From assembly GCA_034401795.1 (NCBI GenBank), contig CM067369.1:190846659-190910658 (forward strand): a DNA stretch of 64,000 nt. The letters run 5' to 3'. Under the pieces are notes generated by a model. The model saw only the letters and a list, made by a program, of their open reading frames with translations. It did no database searches and was not told the DNA's origin. Of this stretch, positions 32,085 through 43,610 are shown piece by piece. Each line of letters opens with the position of its first letter. Positions within the stretch are counted from its first letter, which is position 1. This stretch comes from Chaetoderma sp. LZ-2023a (taxonomy: Eukaryota > Mollusca > Caudofoveata > Chaetodermatida > Chaetodermatidae). Made by a program: the position numbers and the translations under genes.

Positions 32085-32630
32085 TAAAACGTACGTGGAT
32101 TTGAATCTCGTTTAGCAGTAAGGTATTTAAACTGCTTTTTCGTTATGGCCTTTTTGTCAGCCATTTCTTGAAGGATTCCATTAAATTTATCACAATTATT
32201 TTGCCAGAGTGGTTCATCTAATTTGCGGTAGTGTTTCAGATTACTGAGTTGCTGATGTGCTTCACGAATATAATTATCCTTACGCATTACTACAGTAGCA
32301 GATCCCTTGTCAGCAGGCTTTATAACGATGTCATTGTTTTTACGCAAACCTGTTAAGGCTAAACGTTCTTGATATGACAAATTTTGATGATTTTTAGGAA
32401 ATTCTAAATTTTCAACACGCTCCTTGATAGCTTTTATACTATCAAGGATCGCAGGGTCAACCAACTTCGAGTTAGGTGCCCAGCCAGTTTTTTCAACAAA
32501 AGGTAGAAAGTTGTTTTTCTTGGAATTTCGATAAAAGTCTGCTAATTTTACACGGTGAGAAAATTCTTCAATTTCCCATAAGCCATTATCTAAAAGAGCA
32601 TCTATGTCGACTTTGGGCCGTGGTGTTGGT
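32085..32630 (-). pseudogene. PLE ORF2 N-terminal fragment (5' end of copy 3)
   Basis: Encodes ORF2 residues about 17-197 and stops at the tandem junction (RTF then TAA). Translation can start upstream in a Thr/Met-rich frame supplied by the host GAC microsatellite, giving a 204-codon chimeric frame (32084-32698). I treat this as chance. The fragment has no frameshift at the position that breaks the downstream ORF2, and it has its own substitutions (Tyr for Phe in ADFFRN). Confidence 0.9.
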
Positions 32631-33004
32631 GGGCTTGTTGTCATCATCGTCATTGTCGTCGTAGTCGTCGTGGTCGTCGTCGTCATCGCCGTCGTCATTA
32701 TCTTTGTTGTTGTTACACCTTTCTTGGTACACTTTCACGCGATGTTATTATTGTGCTATAGTTTCACTGAAGTTGTTCTAGAGATAATTAGCTGAGCATG
32801 CTGCAAATTATAAGATTCGATGAGCAAGGTTCGACTAAAATATATTACCTGACTAATCTGTTATATAAGGGGATTTTGATGTCACAACATGTTACACGAT
32901 TGCGGTTCGGCTCTTAGCAGTCGGGCTCTTAGCAGTCGAACTCTGATCATTTCTCTTAGCCTATTTTGATGGCGTTATCGGTGTACGATAGTTTAATCAA
33001 GTAA

Positions 33005-33041
<37 letters not shown>

Positions 33042-35830
33042 TTTACAGTGTATCAGATATAAACCACGGTTATTTATTAGACAGGATACATTTATTTCCA
33101 CGTTTCCCAATATTTCTTTAAAATAAAATAGGGTTAACAGTAATTCCTTAGAACGACCCAGTAATTAACAACGACCCCATTGTCTATAATTCCCAGCAAG
33201 TCTCATTCCCGAGTTTCATGCTGATATTGTGAGAGCTTGTGAGGTTGTCGCAAGTGACAGTTTGTCAATGTCCATTAAAACGGAATATGATCATGGCACT
33301 CTAACCGCGACTGACAGCAATAAAGCTTGAGGAACCCACCAGGCTTAAAACCACAGCATATCATGTGACTCGACTTCCTTATTGGGATCATCTTAGAAAA
33401 TATGCTGAGCTTTAATCGCAGAGAGTGGATGGCATCTAATTGATGGTAATGTAAACTATTCCTGATTTCTTAACAGCAATTTATAAGATAGTCGTTACTG
33501 GCTATGGTAGCTTTGCTTTCCAGTTAAAATATTATAAAGCTACTTAGATATTCAGCATATACCAGATTTATGTCTTTTTGGAGCTTATATTCTGATTAAT
33601 TAGAATAGCATACATTAGGACGATTCACCGACTAACGTCAGCATTTATGTTGCGTATTAACACCTCTTATGTCAACAGCGCCTCAAAGCGCCCAAAAGGA
33701 TATTTAACTCAAATAACCCTTTAATGGTCAAGGGTCAAGATCTTCCAAGAAAATTATAAGACTATTTTCTTTGTAAATTTGCAAAAAAAATTGCCTTCTG
33801 TTGGCTTGCAACTGGATATTTTTCATAACCACAGCAGATGACGTTGGTTAATGATAACATAAAATTCAAGTTTGCGCTTAGCCTATGTCCATTTGCAGGC
33901 CGAGAGGAGAGTATTTTTGAAGATTTACCCCTGAAATGACTATCATTCCAGTGGTAAATTGTCAAAAATATTCTTCTCTCGGCCTGCATCTGGACAATCC
34001 GATGACCACTGCATAACCCGTTTTGATCAGCTTGGCCAGTAATGGGTTAAGTTGACACAAGAGAGATTAAAAGCTCAGTCAACTGTATACACGTGTTGGA
34101 ATCGATTTGATACTTTGAAACCTGAATTCCCAGAATCTAATTCTCAAGGTAACGATACAGGTAAACTGATAAATATTTAGAAACTAATTTCATTAGGGTC
34201 TGTTGCTGCACAAGACAACAACAAATCCCAGAAAAATTAGTTTTAAAATAGTCAACAGAATCTTTATTACATTTTACATTCAGCAAAGATAATCAATTTG
34301 TGTAGTTTTCTGAAGACCCTTTCGATTTTCGTGATAGAGGTACATCATTTAGAATGTCACATCAGCTAAACTTTGACGTATTTGATTATGACATCGGATA
34401 CTGGAGTGAATCCATCTATTCAGGTCCGCGATGTGGTAATATGCAAGTATCCATTTATTCATGTGTTTGGTTTTCAAATGGCCATGTACCCCCATGCATG
34501 GGAGGCGATTCAGCCAAAACAGACTGAAATTCGGTGGATCCTGTCATTAAACATCAGACATTTGTTCCATGACACCAGAAACACTCACAGAAGAATGATC
34601 AAGTTATAGTTAGCCACCACCACCCCCCCCCCCCCACCCAGACCATTTATAGGTATGCCTCGCCAACTCTGCAGCCGCTATCTAATCGATTAAAAATACT
34701 TTGAAACATGAGTTCATGGAATCCCAAATTTAAGGTCACTATAAAGGTAAGGGATTACATATTTTGAAACTAATTTTACTGGAAGGTATGTTTCCTGTCA
34801 AAGCATTTTCAAAATATTTAACAAAACAAAATGTTTATTAACTTGTAAACTATAAGAGGCATGCAATTCAGACGCCTTATTGTTAGACCTCTGTCAGCCA
34901 ACAAGTAAAGTATTTTGATCACCACGTCAGATACTTGAGTGACAGTAGGGATCTATTCGGCAAAAATTATTTTGGAACTTACATGATTGAAAACAAAACT
35001 CAACAAACTTGTACCTTATCTTTACGTAACTAGACTTTCAAAAAAAATTAGATTTATTTCTGTTTCCTAGTCATTTGGAGACGAAAAACACCCAGATATG
35101 TAAAAGGAAGCAAAAGCAATGCCAGATAATCTGAGTAGAATATTTTGCTGCTAATTTGATTGTTGGCTGTTGTTGTCTAAGGCACCAACGGATTTTGGCC
35201 AAATTATTTTCAAAGTATGCAACAACTTACCTGTTAGTGTGCATTTAAATGTTAATACTGGGATTTCAGTGTTGAGATGATTAAGTGTAAATAAGTAAAA
35301 CGTGAAACATGATAACTATTATTTAAATTGCTATATAAAATGTGTGATTGCACGAGTATCTATGTGAGTGCTTGAGTGGGTGCAATCGGTGCATGCATGT
35401 ATGTGAGCGAGTGCGAGTGTGCGTACACATGATTGTGTGCATGAGCGTGTTCATGCATATTCTTATCATAAGGGAATGGTAAACGAAACAACTACCAGGT
35501 TTTAGGCGCTTTGGCGAGAGTTGACAGACATATCATCATACCGACTGACCGACTGACCGACCGACCAACTGACTTACCGACAGACAGAGAGAATTATAAG
35601 AATTGCTGCAACGACTACAGTGATAATAATGGTAGTAATAATAATGATACTAAGTGATGAGTGATAACATATTAAATATTATAATATTAGTCTGCATCCC
35701 CTTTTTAGTTTTTATATTTCCATTGTAATAATCTGTTTGTATTCATATATATACATGCCTATATCTATTTATTTTTGTGAGGGGCCTCTCTGAGATCAGT
35801 TAGCTGAAGATTTACCCTCCGTAAATAAAG

Positions 35831-35877
<47 letters not shown>

Positions 35878-36887
35878 GATTATCCATTGTCGTTGAGAAA
35901 ATATTCGATAGGAATTGTTTTTGAAATGAGTAACTAGAGTCTGTCTAGTTTAACTAACCACCCGTTGACGTTAAATACAATGTCCACTACAACTGTTTGT
36001 GAGGATATAAGAGTAAGGAAATAACATAGAAAAGGACAGAACACCTGGTGATCAAATATAATTGTTGTATTATATTGTGCTACATTTTATTTGATTACCT
36101 TTTTAATAAGCAACTAATTCCTTTTGCCAAGTCTAAATTCAAGTTTTATTTACCGTAGCCTTACAAAACGCGTGTATGGTTTCGAAAATGACGTAGAGAA
36201 TTCTTTTTCTATATAAAGAGAATAATATTAGTGCCATTCGCGCAGATGTCATCATTTGTGAAAAGAACATGGAAAATGTACCGTGGCACGGTCCATCCAA
36301 TAGTAAAGAGCATTTGTAATCACAACTCCTTCAACTAATCTGCAAAATTCGGAATGCAAAATGTGTCTGTTTGTGCCTAACACGTGGCCATTAATGTTTA
36401 CACACTGGACAACATTGATCCCTCCTCGACTGATAGTCAAGGTTGACATATAGGTCAATAATTATTAGTCTCATCAAGCAATAATCCACGTTCAGACTCC
36501 TTGATGTGCGTCTATATTACACCAGCAGCCTTATCTTGTCACCATCAATGGATAATTATGATGATCAATGATGATTGGATGATCGTCCACGGCCAGTTAC
36601 CAAAAATGGATAAGATTTATAAGCTTAAAAAGACGAAGGGACGTTATAATTTCAGCATATCTGTGTTTCTAGCTGCCTATATGAACGTGTAAGTCTGCAA
36701 ATTCTTGTATAGCTAGTGGAGTAATTCTGCTGCTGCTGTGACGGTTGATTTCCTAGCAGCTCTTGTGAATTCATCAACGGCTGTGGTGGTGGTGGTGATG
36801 CTGGCGACTGTGCGACGTTTGCGGTGGTATTTACCATGAAGGTGACTATGATAATGGTGATTCTGCTGACTATGCTAGCTGCGGGGA

Positions 36888-36936
<49 letters not shown>

Positions 36937-37010
36937 GGTGGTGGTGGTGGTGGTGGTGGTGGTGGTGGTGGTGGTGGTGGTGGTGGTGGTGGTGAATGTG
37001 GTGGTGGTGG
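32631..37010 (+). repeat. Direct repeat, right copy (flanks minus-strand PLE)
   Basis: Starts with GGGCTTGTTG at the PLE 5' boundary and is collinear with 25761-28409, apart from the extra 34490-36240 segment. It continues past 37010 into sequence matching 6060-6110 reversed, so this copy represents uninterrupted host DNA. Substitutions relative to the left copy are rare. Confidence 0.8.
34490..36240 (-). repeat. R-family segment kept only in the right copy
   Basis: Contains reverse copies of 7600-8000 (for example 34690-34900 and 35910-36220). It also has a short C12 run at 34625-34636, a GTGTG-rich stretch near 35410, a CCGA/CTGA repeat at 35540-35590 and an ATT tract at 35833-35877. No gene is seen. 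Confidence 0.6.
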
Positions 37011-37114
37011 TGGTGGTGGTGGTGGTGGTGGTGGTGGTGGTGGTGGAGGTGGTGGTGCTTGTAGTGGTAGTGGTAGTGGTAGTGGTGGTGGTGGTGGTGG
37101 TGGTGGTGGTGGTG
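36888..37114 (+). repeat. (TTG)n/(GGT)n tract, right end of the palindrome
   Basis: About 225 bp of TTG then GGT triplets with GGA/GGC interruptions, the mirror counterpart of 6112-6714. The poly-Val frame over it is an artefact. Confidence 0.9.
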
Positions 37115-37189
37115 GTATGTATTCAGTTTCTTTTGGATTACTTGTGTTGGATGATGTCCAAGAAGTGAAATATTCTGGTTAGGACGTCA

Positions 37190-38600
37190 GATATTTGAAT
37201 GGCAAATTTTTGAAATATTCATATCCAGCAGCTTTCATTTGAGATTGTTGTAAAATTGAGAGTGTTGGAATACAGGATTCAAAATGTTAATATTCTGTTC
37301 TTGTGGAGAAGAGGCAGACACGGGCCCAGTCAAATTACTTTCAAAACTTTGAATTGATTACCTGTGTAGTTTCCCTGAAATTTAGATTCTGGTCATTCAG
37401 GTTTCAAAATTTCAAATCAATTGCAACACCCATATAAAGTCGACGCAGCTTAGATAGAAATGGGCGGAATATAGCTAGAAGCGATCGAGGCATAACTAGT
37501 AATAGGCAGAGCATAGATACACATGGGAGGAGCATAACTAGAAAGAGGAGGAGCTTAGTTAGAAATGGATCCCTCTAAGCAACTCATTCCCTATGAACGC
37601 TAACGTCCTAATTATTCGATTTCAAAATATCCCACAAAATACTGCTTACATAGCAGTAAACATGACACGCCAAGTATGTATGGTAGAAGGTTAAACAGAT
37701 TTAGCTGAATTTCTTATTACGAGATGTTCAGTCTAGATAAAGATATAGAGATGCATTAAGCGACAAAATTGCGACATACTGTGGGCTGTGACACAACCAC
37801 CTTAGGATAAATTTAAAATAGTTCTGGAAATGAAAATGAACTATTTCCAACGAATTCGTTGCACAATAAAGAAATACTGAGACACCAGTTATCCTTTTGA
37901 GGTAACATTTCATTTTCTATCCGTGCATTGCGATGATCCAATACCTCATTGTGCAGCCATCATCCAACCTGACATGAGCGCTAACTTTGACTTCAGATTA
38001 CGAATCATCCTAACATATGCTATCAGAATATTGGCTTCAAACTGCGGAAAGGAACGATACATGGTATATTATGAATGTATTTATACTAATTTGACTGAAA
38101 ATCTATACTGCCGTTGCCATCAACGACTGTCTTATAAATTGTTGTGAAGAAATCAAAAATACTTTTTACGTTACTATCAACTAGATGTCATCCACAGTCT
38201 GCTTTTAGAACTCAATGTATTATCTCAGAAGATCCCTGTGAGGAAGTCGAGACGAGTGATACACTGTCGTTTTAAGCCTGTTCGTTTCTTCAAGCCTTAT
38301 TGCTGCTAGTCGCGGCTGGGGTGCCATGATCATATTACGTTTTACTGGACATTGATAAACACTCACTTGTATCGACCTCACATACTCGCACAGTATCAGC
38401 ATGAGAGTCGTGAATGAGACATGATGAGAAATATAGGCAATGATTTCTTAGAATTACCAGGCTGTTCCTGTGGACGTTGTTTAAATGAGGATGTATTGTT
38501 AAAGCTATTTTGTATCACCAAATGTTTTATTGCATGCATTTTTAGAATTATTCGGAAACATGCAATTAAATATATCCTGCCACAATAAATGACTGTGATT
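37190..38600 (+). repeat. R-family repeat unit, copy 4
   Basis: Module order as in 3640-4990: M module (37325), minisatellite (37437-37570), AACGAATTCGTTGCACAATA (37847), CATCCACAGTCTGC (38189), CATGATCATATTACGTTTTA (38323) and CAGTATCAGCATGAGAG (38390). Short frames are not conserved. Confidence 0.7.
37437..37570 (+). repeat. 21-23 bp minisatellite, about 6 units
   Basis: Diverged units of the GGGCGGAATATAGCTAGAA type, homologous to 3941-4010 and 42252-42440. Confidence 0.75.
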
Positions 38601-38699
38601 TATTTGTTATATTCTGTAGTAACAATGTTACCTTGATTAAGTTTAGTCAATGTATCGTAATGATATAAGCCCTATGTCATCAACATTTAACATCCCCGC

Positions 38700-39345
38700 A
38701 ACCCTCCCATAAAGTTGCCTTGTTCGTGTCAGTAAGCATTCAAAACACTGGTATTTCGACAAATTTGGCATTGACATTTCAAGAGCCTTCAACACAAATT
38801 AAATGCTCAAAGATTCGAGATGTACTAAGCCAGGCCAGCTGCAATGAAGATGAGTTACGGCCAGTTAAACTACTGCTTGTAAATACCAAGCTGAGAGTAC
38901 AAGTGAAGTCAGTGAAGTCACGAGATTTGAGACATCTCCCATCCCCACACATGGAGATCAGCTACCCACACCCACTGTGCATTTTACCTGTTACCTTGCT
39001 GCAGCATTGAAATCTGTGCGGAGAAATTCCACAAGACCAAACCCACCAGTGTCTACATCAGGTGTGCCACTAGGGATGGAATATGTTAACGATGTGGAGT
39101 TCGTCTAGGGACGGAATATGTTGACGATGTGGAGTTCGTAGACGAGGAAAAGAAACTCATTGACGAAATACTTGGAGCTAGCAGATATAAAGCCAGGAGA
39201 GGATGTCATTATATACTGCAAGGTGACCTCAAGAAAGCAAGACTCGTTACACTCATATCACGACCTGCGGGCCTGAGGAAACTAACAATTTGGGTGGGGG
39301 ACAAGACATGGTGGTCAAAAGCGAAGAAACACTAATTGAAGCTGT
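38700..39345 (+). pseudogene. Decayed LINE reverse-transcriptase fragment
   Basis: Pieces in order: DELRPVKLLLVNTKLRVQV (38845-38920), a HLPSP segment where an RT normally has its PQG motif, LLQH near 39000, then MEYVNDVEF and MEYVDDVEFVDEEKKLIDEI near 39078-39170. MEYVDD is a YxDD catalytic box of an RTE/Craft-like LINE. The catalytic segment is present twice in tandem (39072-39111, 39112-39150), with a TAG between. Frames are interrupted. The homologous decayed fragment at 41040-41350 is on the minus strand. Confidence 0.55.
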
Positions 39346-39399
39346 AGCATATTTCTGCTACAGCCGTAGAATACAGTAATCATACATTACATTATATAT

Positions 39400-40330
39400 C
39401 GTACATTATTATTGAGTCTTCATCTTTGATTTTCAGGCTGAAATCATTAAGAATTAAATTCCTTGAATGAATAACTACTGTATGTCTGTGAATGATTTAG
39501 ACGTTCCTAACATGGCCGTACTTTGGACGCAGGCCTGTTCTGAGAGCTACCCTCCACCGCTCAGGGATGATGCAGAGTTATAAATAAAAGTGATAGAGTC
39601 AGTGATCACTTGAATCAATGAAGGACATTAGATTAATGAGAGTGTGGGGAATGTAGCGAGTATGCTGTCACATGCCCATTGCCAGATATAAGATAATTTG
39701 CAGCATAAAGAATCAGATATGAAGCTACCATGATAACGCAGATTACTGGGCTGACCGGCTAAATAACGGGCCAATATGGTTATCACCATAGTCGTCACTG
39801 GAGTGGATTGCATGATGAATATATTACACTTAATTGTAACAAACATGGTAACTATCACTATTTCGTTGGCAAATTGTGTTACTAAAGCTCGGGACTGATT
39901 GGCGCGATTTAATCATTAAACATCGCAAATAGTTATTTCAGTGATTATCCTGCGAATAATCTCATGCACCAACGTCTGTGCATGTCTATAATATCCAGGC
40001 AATTTTGCTACAATTTGATGATCATGTGATTAGATATTTTGATGGTAAAATATTGTGTTTAAATGGCAAAGTCAATTGATGGGAAATCATTGTTTCATTT
40101 GTCAAACCTTTACCATGAATCACATCACACTCTCAATGGCGAGAACATGAGGTGCTCACCCCTCCCCAGCACCCCCACCCCCCAAATCACGCTAGGTAAT
40201 TGTCAACATCTCTACAATCACTAGCCAACTACTGTACATATTTTACTGGCTACCAGATGCACGTGACCAAAATCACATATAGTTATACATCACAGTACAC
40301 CGCAGATGAGTGTGTCTCATGCAATGTACC
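39400..40330 (-). repeat. S repeat, minus-strand copy
   Basis: Reverse-oriented copy of 1800-2740 with a GC-rich insertion of C-runs near 40160-40180. No gene is recognised; frames at 39628-39858 and 40200-40412 have no family resemblance. Confidence 0.6.
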
Positions 40331-40379
40331 TTTCCAATTTTTGCGATGTCCTGCCCATCTCTATCTAAGCTCCATAAAC

Positions 40380-40640
40380 ACCTCGCTCATATTTGGATCG
40401 ATCGATCTCTGAACTCCCTGACTATCAATTTCCAGAAATATTTTGAAATTCATTTGAGTCAAATTAGTTTCACAATATTCAACAGCATGTTTTATTAAAT
40501 AGTAGAAGCATACAATTCGTACAACATGTCTGACTATTAAGAGTTAAAGACGGGCCATATAGAATCTTTTATGACGTCGTCATACACGCCATTTAGCTGA
40601 CACATAATCTCTGCGACTTGCCATTAATAAAAAATAAACC
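40380..40640 (+). repeat. Repeat shared with 59385-59620
   Basis: ATTTGGATCGATCGATC, then the M-module core AAATTAGTTTCACAATATTC, then CATGTTTATTAAATAGTA and TGACGTC. The same order is seen at 59390-59600. It is probably another R-family edge with a palindromic GATCGATC. Confidence 0.6.
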
Positions 40641-41039
40641 TATCAGGACACGCGTATATTATCGTTACTGATAATTGTGACAGACCCCTATTCCAGAGCT
40701 GCAGACACAAGCTTGGAGAATGGTGATTCTGCTTATTTTATAGTACCGCCTGGCTAGTCATGCCGCCAGCATTTGTCATTCTGAATGACTCTTTTCACCA
40801 CTAGTATTCTATTATTCATCAAATTGTATCCTGAACATCACACTAACTAATCACTTTCAGTGTTTGAATATAATAAGATCATTGACGGATCTCTTCTATA
40901 TCTTAAGAATTGGTTATGGTTCTCCGCCACGAAGTGGATCATCATTTTCTTTAGTTCCATAATTGGTCGATAGGTAGATGTGGGTGAACTCTGTTTTGGA
41001 TTCATTCGTAAAGACATTCTCGATTTATAGTTTCTTTGC
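40641..41039. other. No recognisable feature
   Basis: AT-rich noncoding sequence without repeats that I could link to other parts of the window. Confidence 0.45.
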
Positions 41040-41350
41040 AGTTATTGGGAGAAGGTCGTCAAGGTGTTTTCTTTTTCTCGTCTACGAAACCCACGTCGTC
41101 GGTAAATTCCATCTCTAGCAGCATACTCAGTATGTAGAACTTTTCCGGACAGATTTCAATGCAGCAGCAAGGTAACAGGTGGGAAGCAAAGGGGATTGAC
41201 CATCTCCGTGGGGGTGGGGTGGGTTGGTGAGGGGGGGGGATAAGATTGATGTCTCAAACTTCACTGGCATTGCTCATATTCTAGCAGTGGTGGCTGTAAG
41301 TAGTAGTCTCACTAGTCATAGCTCATCTTCATTGCAAGGGGCCTGGCGTA
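41040..41350 (-). pseudogene. Decayed LINE reverse-transcriptase fragment
   Basis: The minus-strand sequence parallels 38840-39180: a CTTGCAATGAAGATGAGCTA start, a C/A-rich stretch (GGGGTGGG on plus), TTACCTTGCTGCTGCATTGA, then an EMEFTDD-like catalytic box followed by a FVDEKKK-like segment near 41095. No usable frame remains. Confidence 0.5.
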
Positions 41351-41973
41351 ATACATCTTTGTCGTGTCGAAGGCTCGTGACAATAACCTTTTTGTAGAAA
41401 TCCCAGTACTTGGACATGACTACTGACACAAACAGTCGGTGAGCATAAACAATGTCTGAGCAGCTATGTCCACATTTAAAGCCACTTTGATATGATCTGG
41501 TAAAGTCAACGATGGTGTCTCTGATGCGAATTTTAATAACGTAGGATAGGATTTTCTGTATGTTTTTGAGGAGAACAATGGGCCGCAGATTGGGTGGGGC
41601 CCCGGTGGCTTCTTGGGCTTGGGTAGCGTGATAATGGTGCCTTGGCCTATAGATAGATGGTGGTGCATAAAAACTAAATTGATTAGGTGCGTGATCGGAT
41701 TTGAGATAGTGGCACGTGCGTATTTGAATAGTTCATTGCTCATGCCATCAGGTCCGGATGCGCTCCCATTTTTCAGGGCATTGAGTGCCTTCCCAATGTC
41801 TGCTGTTTTAGGTGGTGATCGTAATAGCCTGGGGTCTCCCGAGAACAGGTGCAAGAGCTCATCATCGAGGTCAGTGAACTGTGCATTGAACCATTCTCAA
41901 ATCGCCTCCGCTTTTCCTTGGTTAGTCCCGGTAAATTGTCCTTGAGAGATATAATGCTGAATATTTTCTTCAA
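41342..41973 (-). pseudogene. LINE reverse-transcriptase fragment (N-terminal RT)
   Basis: The minus-strand frame encodes ALNALKNGSASGPDGMSNEL and then GQGTIITLPKPKKPPG, the usual start of a non-LTR retrotransposon RT domain (KNGKAxGxDG and ITLxPKP). A second frame continues with DIAAQTLFMLTDCLCQ and then KYWDFYKKVIV, as in the palm region of the same class. Frame changes near 41600 and truncation make it a pseudogene. I cannot name the clade. Confidence 0.75.
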
Positions 41974-43420
41974 ACTAATTAGACTGGGAGTTATTGCTTG
42001 GAGCTATTGCTTCCTATGGCAGTAACTGGTCCCTGCCAAATTATTTTTTTTAATATCCATATCCAGCAGCTTGCTTTTGGGGTTGTTTTAAACTTGAGAT
42101 TGCAGGATTCTAAATGTCTATAATCTATTCTCGCCAAGAAGAGCCAGGCACATCCTCAGTCAGATTAGTTTCAAAACATTCAACAGATTACCTGTATAGT
42201 GTCCTTGAAATTTAGATTTCCAAATTTCTAATCGAATGCAACACATGTACAAAGTCTGCGCTGCTTAGCTATAAATGGATGGAGTATAGCTACAAATGGG
42301 TGAGGCATAGCTACAAATGAGCGGAGCATAGCTACAAATGGGTGGAACATAGCTACAAACAAGCGGAGCCTAGCTACAAATGGGCGGAGCATAGCTACAA
42401 ATGAGCGGAACATAGATATAAATGGATAGAGCTTAGCTAGAATTCCCAATATCTCGATTGTCCACAGAATGACACTTACATAACAGCAAGCATGACACAC
42501 CTAGTTTGTATGGTGGAAGGATCAACATATTTAGCTGTATGTCTTATTAATATACGTTCAGTATAGATACAGATAAAGCAATACATTATGCGACACAATT
42601 GCGTCATCGTGTGGGCTGGGCCACTGAGTAACTCAACCACATTAAGAGCAATAGAAAAGAGTTCTGGAAATGAAAAAAGCATTTGGAGCGAATTCGTGGC
42701 ATAATAAAGAAATAATGAGCCACCATTTGTCATTTTGAGGTAACATTTCATTTTCTAGCCATGCATTGTAATGATCCAATACATCATTGTGCAACTATCA
42801 TTCCAAGACGACTGTGAACGCTGGCTTTGTCTTTAGTTGGTGAATCGTCCTACTGTATGCCATTCTAACGTATCAGAATATCGGCATCAAAAGAATGCAT
42901 ATCGTGTTTGCTGAATATCTGTATACTAATTTGACTGAAAATCGATGCTGCCATAGCCATTCAAAGACTGTCTTGCTATTATTGTTCGGAAATCAGGAAT
43001 AGTTTTACATTACTAGCTACTAGACAGTAGACGCCATCCACAGTCTGCTTTTAGAACTCAATATGTTATCTCAGAAGATCCCGGTGAGGAAATCAAGATG
43101 CGTGATATACTGTGGTTTTTCAAGCATTATTGCTGTCAGTCGCGGTTAGAGTGCCATGATCATATTCCGTTTTACTGGACATTGACAAACTGTCACTTGT
43201 ACCGACCTCACAAGCAATCGCAATATCAGCATGAGAGTCGTGAATGAGACACAGTTGGAATTATAGCCAATGGGTTGTTTTTATTTGGCTTTTCTAAGGA
43301 GTTACTTTTAAAACTATTTTGTTTTTAAGAAACATTTGGAAACATGGAATTAAATTTACCATAACATAATAAATGACCGTGATTTGTATCTGAAATACTG
43401 TATTAACCCCTCTTGTGTCA
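41960..43420 (+). repeat. R-family repeat unit, copy 5
   Basis: Module order as in copies 1 and 4: M module (42165), long minisatellite (42252-42440), GCGAATTCGTGGCATAATAA (42688), TTTAGTTGGTGAATCGTCC (42832), CATCCACAGTCTGC (43036), CATGATCATATTCCGTTTTA (43156), CAATATCAGCATGAGAG (43219). Confidence 0.75.
42252..42440 (+). repeat. 21 bp minisatellite, about 9 units
   Basis: The longest array of the GCGGAGCATAGCTACAAATGG repeat. Nine units of 21 bp with single-base variants, so the array is in frame on both strands (see the Phe-Val-Ala-Met repeats on minus). The frame is an artefact. Confidence 0.85.
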
Positions 43421-43427
43421 ACTTAAC

Positions 43428-43610
43428 CTTTTATTGGTCAAACTAACCAAAACAGCTCTACAGTGGTCTTGAGGCATGTCTATTAGCAGGTCAAGAGAAT
43501 AGTATTTTTGACAATTAACCACTGAAATGACTGGCTCGGTAACAGAGCCAGTCATTCCAGTGGTCAATTTTCAAAAATACTCTTCTCTTGACCTGCAAAT
43601 GGATACTGGA
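43428..43610 (+). mobile_element. Foldback MITE relative
   Basis: Starts with TTAACCTTTTATTGGTC and contains an almost perfect hairpin about 110 bp long: GCAGGTCAAGAGAATAGTAT...GGCTCGGTAACAGAGCC...CTCTTCTCTTGACCTGC. It is related to the 1238-1475 element. The right terminal repeat is degraded. Confidence 0.65.

Larger units (their letters stand above)
28410..32630 (-). mobile_element. Penelope-like element, copy 3 (defective partial tandem)
   Basis: On the minus strand from 5' to 3': an RT N-terminal fragment (32630-32085), then ORF1 lacking its first 110 residues (32084-30862), then ORF2 with a frameshift (30790-28542), then the 3' hairpin and the 3' end at an ACC (GGT on plus) tract. It is a 5'-truncated tandem like units 1 and 2 but with an internal deletion. 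It shares several substitutions not found in units 1 and 2, so it descends from a slightly different master copy. Confidence 0.9.
24778..37160 (-). repeat. Right arm of the large quasi-palindrome
   Basis: Reverse-oriented R-family sequence matching the left arm from the centre outward: 24778-25930, 26340-26830 with R modules, 26865-27200 with a foldback element, then 34490-37160. It is interrupted by the minus-strand PLE (28410-32630) and a duplicated host segment. It ends with sequence matching 6060-6110 reversed. Confidence 0.75.
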
